The translations under genes and the position numbers were made by a program. From Ligustrum vulgare (taxonomy: Eukaryota > Streptophyta > Magnoliopsida > Lamiales > Oleaceae), in contig OY743183.1 of NCBI GenBank assembly GCA_963555705.1, positions 44,505,466-44,569,465 of the forward strand: DNA of 64,000 nucleotides, written 5' to 3'. Shown one piece after another: positions 56,540-64,000 of the stretch (the stretch's first letter is position 1; every line of letters starts with the position of its first letter). Below the pieces are notes generated by a model. It was given only the letters and a program-made list of their open reading frames with translations. It was not told the DNA's origin and made no database searches.

Positions 56540-58044
56540 CGATAAAATTCTAGGCAGAGTTTTCCTTTGAAATTTGGACTTATCCAAATCGTAAGCATAC
56601 TTCATAACTCACAATAATAACTAATTGTACATTTGATCACAATTTCATCAAACTTCAATATCATCATAAATATTCCAGAAAATCAATTCATAATTCCTCA
56701 ACATAGAAATTTCAAATCATAATTTCTAATATCACCATATCAAGTCCTTATTTCTCAATAATTAAGAGCCTAAACTTTAAATCTCCAACTTCATAATTCT
56801 TCTCATAAAAATCTCAATAAAATCATATCACTTATAATCTCAACATCTCATCATAACTTCATAAAACTGACTTTCTATTTCTCGTTTAATCTAAACGATG
56901 AATAATTCGAAAATATTATCTAGTCCTTTCTGTTGAGTTCTCATACTTAGTGCCATGTCTAAAATCAATTATGCAAAGTCCATTTAGGGCTCATCATTTC
57001 TAAACTTGACAACAAAGATTATTTTGAAAATCATTCGTAAATCATATTTTTTTTTTTTTTTTTTTCAAAATTGAAACTTGAAGAGTGGTACCAATAATCA
57101 TCCACAGTTTTTCCTTGCTTTTAAGCAAAGGTAGTGATAAAGGGATAAATTATTGAACCGAAAATTGAAACTTGAAGAGGAAGTACTAATAACCATCCAC
57201 AGTTTTTCCCTTGTTTTTACACAAAGGTAGTGATAAAGGGATAAATTATTGTACAATTCATTATCAATTTTGTTTGTTTAATATATTATTCCATATATTT
57301 TGGGCCAAAGTTACAACCCAACTTAATTTCTAATTGAGTCAATCTTACTAAGCTTAATATGAACCAAAATTCATATCAATATCCTCTATGTCTCATGATT
57401 CTACATTAAAATGAATAAATTAAAATTTAGGCTTCTATCAATTCATATCATACTCAACATGTATATTTCACTTAAAAATTCATAACATATGAATATTTCA
57501 TACTTAACATGTCTTAATAAAATCGTAAATGACTTGCAAAGCATATAACATACCTGGTTCGAGGAGTCAATACGTGGAGAGTGACATAGTAGAGTGATGA
57601 GTTAAAATATTTTTAAAAAAAAATTTTATTAATCATTTCGCATCTTTACATAAGATTGGGCCTAATTAACCCAAATAAAATTTTATCGTCAAATCTTATT
57701 TTCCTTTAGTCCCCGAACTTCTAGAAATTTATCAAAGACATCAATATAAACATCATATCACTAACTAATTATATTCCATAAAATTTTCAGGACATTACAA
57801 ACTCCCTTGCTTAAAATGAATTTTGTCCTTGAAATTCGCACATCAAATTTCATCATACTTTTCAAAATCATAACCATACTTGACATGTGAAAATTCAAAA
57901 TTTTTTTTTTTTAATTGAATAGTGATTTCGTTCACTGTTCATCATGAATAGCACGTCGTTTTACTGTTCACGTGAATAGTGTTTTTTTTTTTTTTTTAAG
58001 AAATAAAATTTCAAAAATCTACAGAATCGTTTTTAAAACTCTTG
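56540..58044 (-). mobile_element. Relict LTR and leader sequence inside the LOG element
   Basis: On the minus strand a second polypurine-like end (AAAATTCATTTTAAGCAAGG) is followed at 57799 by an LTR-like start TGTAATGTCC. The shared GGCAGAGTTTTCC motif lies at 56549-56590. A 96-bp tandem duplication is at 57066-57254, and inverted CACTGTTCA/TGAATAGTG repeats lie at 57935-57985. This suggests that the interior includes debris of another gypsy element or an older leader. No coding sequence. Confidence 0.4.
57066..57254. repeat. 96-bp tandem duplication
   Basis: Two copies share AAATTGAAACTTGAAGAG, ATCCACAGTTTTTCC-like and AGGTAGTGATAAAGGGATAA, at about 90% identity by eye. Confidence 0.9.
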
Positions 58045-58056
58045 GCTCTGATACCA
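58045..58056 (-). other. Primer-binding site of the LOG element
   Basis: Plus strand GCTCTGATACCA is the exact complement of TGGTATCAGAGC (initiator tRNA-Met), 2 bp from the LTR at 58059. Confidence 0.95.
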
Positions 58057-58058
58057 AC

Positions 58059-60407
58059 TGTGACGACCCGAATTCTCGACCATTCGAGTGCCACTAAAAG
58101 TGACTCATATCATATTATCGAGACTTAAATAGTAATGTAAAATTATTCAAAAGAATAAATTAGAATCCCATAATTTTATTTGTGAATAAAAATAGAACAT
58201 AATCTTCTTACATAAAGTTCAACATAATTATCTCATCAATCTTAACCACTTTTGCCACTTCCATGTTGACCGCCTCGAACCTTCAATTATCTGAAAATGG
58301 TAAATATCGTGGAGTGAGATTTATAAAATCCCAGTAAGTATACCAAGCATAAATTTTCTTTTGAAAGCATATGGATCATTTTCATCATAACATAGGATAG
58401 GATCGAAATACTCATAAACATAGGGAGACACAAGAATTTTACCGAACTTAAATGGCAAGAATTCTTATGTGTAGCGCTACTAAACTCCGGTACCCTTAGC
58501 ATAATCATAAACATATCATATGGGACCCATAGCAATCTTGTGAGATTTATTTCATAGCAATGATCCAAACATTTTCGTTAAAAACATAAGGTATTTTACT
58601 TTTCATAAAAACATACTTACTTTTCTTAAAAACATAAGGTGTATTTACCTTTCATAAAAACATACTTACTTTTCATAAAAATATAAGGTATATTTACATT
58701 TCATAAAAACATACTTACTTTACATAAAAACATAAGATATATTTACATTTCATAAAAACATACTTACTTTACATAAAAACATAAGATATACTTACATTTC
58801 ATAAAAACATATTTACTTTACATAAAAACATAAGATATACTTACATTTCATAAAAACATACTTACTTTACATAAAAACATAAGATATACTTACATTTCAT
58901 AAAAACATACTTACTTTACATAAAAACATAAGATATACTTACATTTCATAAAAACATACTTACTTTACATAAAAACATAAGATATACTTACATTTCATAA
59001 AAACATACTTACTTTACATAAAAACATAAGATATACTTACCTTTTAAAAGATTAAAATGAAGTGTAGTAGTAAACGAACCAAAACTTTCTTGACCACCTT
59101 GAATTTCTCTTACTTGTGGATTTTGTCAAGATTGGAAATAAGTGTATATGTGTAGAGTTGTGTGTAAAAGAGATGGGTTTAAATAGATGTATAAAGTTGG
59201 CATATTGTAAACATAATCATTCAATTCTATTAATTTTAACACATCCTTTTCTTAAAGTAAAGCACCATTCATATACTTTTCCATATTTATACAAATAATA
59301 TGCTCTTCATGATTATATATAATGGAGTCTATCAATCATTCATATATTTTTCCATATTTATACAAATATTATGCTCTTCATGATTATATATAATGGAGTA
59401 TATAAATCATTCATATACTTTTCCATTTTTTATACAAATATTATGCTCTTCATGATTACATATAATGGAGTCTTATCAATCATTCATATACTTTTCCATA
59501 TTTATACAAATATTATGCTCTTCATGATTATATATAATGGAGTATATAAATCATTCATATACTTTTCCATATTTATACAAATATTATGCTCTTCATGATT
59601 ATATATAATGGAGTATATAAATCATTCATATACTTTTCCATATTTATACAAATATTATGCTCTTCATGATTATATATAATGGAGTATATAAATCATTCAT
59701 ATACTTTTCCATTTTTTATACAAATATTATGCTCTTCATGATTACATATAATGGAGTCTTATCAATCATTCATATACTTTTCCATATTTATACAAATATT
59801 ATGCTCTTCATGATTATATATAATGGAGTATATAAATCATTCATATACTTTTCCATATTTATACAAATATTATGCTCTTCATGATTATATATAATGGAGT
59901 ATATAAATCATTCATATACTTTTCCATATTTATACAAATATTATGCTCTTCATGATTATATATAATGGAGTATATAAATCATTCATATACTTTTCCATTT
60001 TTTTATACAAATATTATGCTCTTCATGATTATATATAATGGAGTATATAAATCATTCATATACTTTTCCATATTTATACAAATATTATGCTCTTCATGAT
60101 TATATATAATGGAACCTCTCATGCTTGCATATATTTTCTTAATTTAAATAATAAAAGTAATTTTTGTATAAATAAATATTGGGATAACATTGAATTAAGT
60201 ATTTGGACTTAATATACTTTAAATCAAGAGAATGGAGATATTTTTAGAAATTCGGAATTTAATTTAAAATCGAACGATCTCGATTATTTCTTGACTTGGC
60301 TATACGAATACGTCGCTGCGTTAACTTAATAAAAATGGGTGAAATAGTAGCGACACGATTTTCTATTAAAATAATTATTAATCGCGTAAAAATTCTTGGT
60401 TGCTACA
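58059..60407 (-). repeat. LTR (right, 5' in element sense), 2349 bp
   Basis: Same length and content as 51327-53675, including the 49-bp array at 58582-59047 and the 71/286-bp array at 59277-60117. It ends TTGCTACA, followed by the TSD GTAGT. Confidence 0.96.
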
Positions 60408-60412
60408 GTAGT

Positions 60413-61079
60413 ATCCAATGCTTTGCAACCTCCACCATAGCCAATCAATCACCATTAAAACCCCACAAAATTTCTCATCTTTTTTAGATCAAGAAAACTA
60501 ATTCAAAGGACCCTGAAACTAAAATACCAATAAAATAAATATTCAGGAAAAGAATGATCATATTTTCCATGATTGTTGACTTCTTTACACCCAAAAATAG
60601 AAGTAACCTTGAATAGAAGATCATCATTAAGAATTATGAATAGTTTCACTATAGACTAAAATATAGTTTTCTAGAACTCCAAAATTCTCTCTCTATTATT
60701 ATTTTCATCCAGTCTTATTAGAAACCGCAGAAGCTTATGAATCTAACATGAAAATATAGTTGAATGTCCAAGTCAAACATCAGGAAATAATTCAGATCAG
60801 GAAAACAAATTCTGACAGTGGAACAGACACATCAGATAAGGTCAAGCATAACATTCGTTGGCATAAATATTTTCAATTAAATCTATCTTACCACTTATTA
60901 CACCATTTTACACAATGCAAAAATACACAACATTGTGGAAAAGATATGATAACTTATTTTATTCACGTGTTTATTCAAATGGTGCAGTCAATCTAGTCCA
61001 CAGAATAAGGAATTAGTTTAGATATTAAATTTGTAAATATCACAACTGTATTTGTATTTGTTTTTACTGTTGTATAGTT
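60413..61079. other. Flank between the LOG element and the last copia element; nothing recognised
   Basis: AT-rich, with short unremarkable open frames. Together with 50497-51326 it is the pre-insertion site of the LOG element. Confidence 0.5.
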
Positions 61080-61207
61080 TGTTAGGTCCTATAATTTAGG
61101 ATAAGATATCTATCACAAGAAATCTAGTTATTGTATTTATTTGCTTCACTTGATTAAATCAAAATAAATCTGGGAATCTAGATTATTCTAGCAAGATATC
61201 TTTATCA
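61080..61207 (+). repeat. Tentative copia 5' LTR (about 128 bp)
   Basis: Bounded by TGTTAGGTCC and TATCA, and carries an AAGATATCT word near both ends. The PBS starts 7 bp beyond. Confidence 0.5.
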
Positions 61208-61214
61208 TTCTTTA

Positions 61215-61226
61215 TGGTATCAGAGC
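61215..61226 (+). other. Copia primer-binding site
   Basis: TGGTATCAGAGC, an exact tRNA-Met PBS. Confidence 0.93.
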
Positions 61227-61243
61227 CAAATTTTTTTCACTAA

Positions 61244-63944
61244 TTGGGAGAAAATACACCTGCAACTCATATGGCAACCTCAGGCGACCATGATGGGAAG
61301 ACAGCAGAGACTTTCAAAGCTGGGGTTGCAACAAGCAGGACTAAGCAACAGGGAAGCAGTTATATTTCTCTCCAGATAACTGTTCATAAGCTTAATGGAC
61401 ATAATTTTATATCTTGGTCTCAATCAGTTCGGATTGTTATCACTGGAAGAGGCAAGATTGGGTACATTAACGGCGACATTCAAGAACCAGAAGTAAAAGG
61501 GGAAAGATAGCAGACATGGCAAACAGAGAACTCTATGGTGATGGCATGGCTAATCAACTCCATGAATGAAGACATTGGGCAGACCTATTTGTACTACAAA
61601 ACAGCTGAAGATATGTGGGAAGCCGTATGTGATGACTACTCAGATCTGGAAAACGAAGCCCAAGTGTTAGAATTAAGGTGTAAATTGAAGGAAATTAAGC
61701 AAGGAGACCAGACTGTGACACAATATTACAACTCGTTGAACAAGATTTGGCAAGAGTTAGATTTGTTCTATGAGATTGACTGGAATTGTGGTGAGGACAG
61801 CAAGAAATTTTGGAGGCATATTGAGAAAGAAAGAACTTACGACTTTCTAGCTGGTCTCATCAAGGAATTAGATGAAGTTCGAGGGAGAATTGTTAGCACC
61901 AAACCACTGCCAGCTATCCGAGAAGTATTCGCAGATGTGTGTCGTAAGAGTCCAGGCAGAGAGTGATGCTTGGAGAAGTGAAAACTGTAACTCATGATGG
62001 ATCTGCATTGCTGTCAAAAATATCAGGAAATCATGAAGTCATGGAAAAAGGAGAAGAAGTTTTGGCCTGGTTCGCCAAAGGAAATGGAAATCAAAGACAT
62101 AATCGATTTTCAAAGAAAGGCGATAAACAGTGGTGTGACTATTGTAATAAACCATGGCATAAACGGGACAACTGCTGGGTACTTCATGGTAAGCCAGGAA
62201 GACCCAAGGAAATTGACTTCAACAAAAATCGGAATGTCCAGTTTAAACAGAACTACACTTATAAAGGAGCAAATCAACCTGAAAGTCAACAGACTGGACT
62301 GGAGGGAAAGAACAATGATCTTGAACAAATCAGTGACCTACGTGATCAAATAAATAGTCTATATAGACTTATCAATGGTAACCATAATCCATCTACTTCT
62401 CTTGTTAAAAAAGGTAATAATCCTATGGCCTTTGCTTCGCAACATCAAAATTCACAGCCCTGGATTATTGATTCTGGGGCCACTGATCACATGACCAGTT
62501 GTCAAACATTATTTCGCTCATATTCACCTTATCCAACTAATCTCAATGTGAAAACAGCAAATGGTCACTTTGCTCCGGTTGTTCGAATAGGAACTGTTAG
62601 TCTTAATAAGTCCCTGAAATTAGAATCTGTTCTACATGTACCACAGCTCTCTTGTAATTTGATTTCAGTTAGCAAACTGTCGCAAGATCTTGGATGCCGT
62701 GCTAATTTTTATCCCACTCATTGTCAATTTCAGGAAATTTCTTCGGGGAAGATGATTGGCAATGCTAAGGAAAGAGGAGGTCTCTATGTTTTTGAAGAAA
62801 GTGAGGCTGAAGATAGACAAGCTGCAGTTGGTGTCAAAGTTGGTTTTAACTCTGTTTCTGAACCTATGTCTGAAATAATGAAGTGGCATTTTCATTTAGG
62901 TCACCCCAGTTTTTTGTACTTAAAACATTTGTCACCTTCTTTATTTATCAATAAAAATCTGAATTTGTCGCAATGTGAGATATGCCAACTTTCTAAGCAT
63001 CAAAGGACCAATTTCCCTTCACAAGGACGTAGGAGAGCAACACCTTTTGCCCTGGTTCACAGTGACATTTGGGGTCCATCAAGGGTTTCAAATATTTCAC
63101 AAACAAAGTGGTTTATAACCTTCATAGATGATTATACACGCCTTTGTTGGGTTTTCCTCATGAAAAAAAATCTGAAACAACCACAATAGTGCAGAATTTC
63201 GTTAACATGGTTCACAGACAATTCCAAACAAAATTTCAGATATTCAGGACAGATAATGCTTCTGATTACTTCAATTCAGTACTAAGTCCATTCTTCTTAG
63301 AGAAGGGAATCATTCATCAAAGTTCTTGTATTGAAACTCCTCAACAAAATGGGATTGCGGAGAGGAAAAATAAACACCTTTTAGAAGTTGCTAGAGCTCT
63401 TATGTTTGGATCAAATACACCTAAGTTTTATTGGGGAGATGCCATATTGACTGCCACTTACCTATTTAATAGGTTACCATCCAGGGTACTTCAATATAAG
63501 ACACCTATTGATCTCCTAACCAATTTCTACCCTCATGTTCATGTGTCTGACCTTTCCCCAAAAATATTTGGTTGTAAAGCCTTTGTTCATGTTTATAATA
63601 ATCATAGGTCTAAGTTTGATCCCCGTGCCATAAAATGCATTTTTCTGGGATATGCAGCCACAAAAAAAGGTTACAAATGTTATTCACCCATACTTAAGAA
63701 AACATTTATTTCTATGGATGTAACTTTCTTTGAAACTGAGTCATTCTATCCCACTTCACTTCAGGGGGAGTCACAAGAAGAAGTTCTATGGGACAATATA
63801 GACAATACAACATATTCAAGAATTCCAGTTGATGTTCAAAATATATCTGCTCCTCTGCCTGAAGCTGTCTCCTCTTTGCAACTAGAATCTGCAAAGCCAG
63901 ATTTAACTAAACTTATTCAAATGTTGAAGCTACCAAAGAAATAG
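61244..63944 (+). pseudogene. Copia gag-pol 5' part, broken
   Basis: Gag starts MGENTPATHMATSGDHDG at 61244 (a later in-frame Met at 61271 is possible) and reads ITVHKLNGHNFISWSQSVRI. A TAG at 61508-61510 splits it from the rest in the same frame (61511-61966: VMAWLINSMNEDIG, EAQVLELRCKLKEIKQGD). A frameshift near 61960 leads into 61963-63189: zinc knuckle CDYCNKPWHKRDNC, protease IIDSGATDHMTS, GAG-preintegrase WHFHLGHPS...CEICQLSKH, integrase HSDIWGPS. A length change in an A-run near 63165 shifts to the frame at 63144-63944 with FRTDNASDYF and QQNGIAERKNKHL, completing D-D-E, then CIFLGYAATKKGYKCYSP. The RT is not in the window. Confidence 0.9.
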
Positions 63945-64000
63945 ATCCAGATGTTGAAGCTACTGCAGAACCTCATCAAATTCGTGTCTACACAAGGAGA

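Larger units (their letters stand above)
51327..60407 (-). mobile_element. Non-autonomous LTR retrotransposon carrying a LOG gene (9081 bp)
   Basis: Two LTRs of exactly 2349 bp (51327-53675 and 58059-60407) start TGTGACGACC and end TTGCTACA on the plus strand. They are flanked by the perfect 5-bp TSD GTAGT (51322-51326 and 60408-60412). In element sense (minus) the PBS follows the right LTR (58045-58056), and the polypurine tract TTAAGGGGG precedes the left LTR (53682-53690). That polypurine region (GAGGACGAAATTATTTTAAGGGGG-type, given in pieces) is shared with the gypsy elements at 9551 and 26351, so the machinery that moved it was probably chromovirus-like. The 4383-bp interior has no gag, protease, RT or integrase. 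It carries, on the plus strand, a 183-codon ORF and an intact LOG ORF. LTR equality implies a very recent insertion. Confidence 0.95.
61080..64000 (+). mobile_element. Ty1/copia LTR retrotransposon, 5' part (runs off the right edge)
   Basis: A short LTR (about 61080-61207, TGTTAGGTCC to TTTATCA) is followed by the PBS at 61215-61226 and gag-protease-integrase in copia order on the plus strand. The window ends after integrase, so RT, RNase H and the 3' LTR are outside. The LTR bounds are tentative because the second LTR cannot be seen; short LTRs fit Ale/Retrofit-like copia. Confidence 0.85.

Noticed and set aside
58045..58056. GCTCTGATACCA strings as tRNA gene ends (also at 37090 and 49481)
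   Set aside because: No tRNA body or A/B box adjoins them; they are primer-binding sites read on the other strand.

Overview
This is a stretch of plant nuclear DNA, most likely from a eudicot. The evidence is the near-complete tiling by plant transposon lineages (Ty3/gypsy chromovirus-like elements, Ty1/copia, a CACTA DNA transposon with tnp2 and Transposase_24/Ulp1 genes), the initiator-tRNA-Met primer sites used by the LTR elements, and a plant-type LOG (cytokinin-activating) gene. I see no tRNA or rRNA gene, no CRISPR array, and no ordinary multi-exon host gene I can name.

Layout. 1-5296: 5' part of a minus-strand Ty3/gypsy element (integrase to gag, PBS, then a 1.9-kb LTR), running off the left edge. 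5297-6193: an unidentified coiled-coil gene fragment. 7133-8546: a solo LTR with 5-bp target duplication (TSD), sitting in a degenerate local repeat. 9296-28994: a three-level nest. A pol-less gypsy element (LTR A 9577-25018, LTR B 26377-28994) has an 11.3-kb CACTA transposon (11191-22462, TSD TAA) inside LTR A. That CACTA carries a gag-protease-only gypsy element (18832-21913, TSD GAACC), and LTR A also holds a truncated foreign LTR (23286-24945). 29242-38666: an old minus-strand copia element. 38670-40980: an AT microsatellite and mostly unassigned DNA with a small MITE-like element. 40985-42345: a truncated relative of the CACTA. 42418-50496: a diverged gypsy LTR split by a young copia element (43042-49946, TSD TCCCA). 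51327-60407: a very young LTR element carrying a LOG gene. 61080-64000: the 5' part of a plus-strand copia element running off the right edge.

The standout is 51327-60407. It has two 2349-bp LTRs in which I found no difference in the stretches compared, a perfect GTAGT target duplication, a PBS and a polypurine tract, but no gag or pol. Its 4.4-kb interior carries, antisense to the element, an intact intronless 217-codon LOG ORF with a plausible promoter, a 183-codon basic/cysteine-rich ORF of unknown origin just upstream, and three tandem stem-loops with compensatory stem changes just downstream. It looks like a non-autonomous retrotransposon mobilised in trans by chromovirus-type relatives (it shares their polypurine region) and dispersing a captured cytokinin-activation gene.

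Other points of note: clusters of the palindrome ACGGCCGT in unrelated LTR families; a roughly 45-bp motif common to CACTA and gypsy elements; and a CACTA-encoded Ulp1-type protease whose His/Asp/Cys triad survives. Several ORF-breaking frameshifts fall in homopolymers, so some pseudogene calls may reflect sequencing error. All calls come from reading the sequence; no database search was possible.
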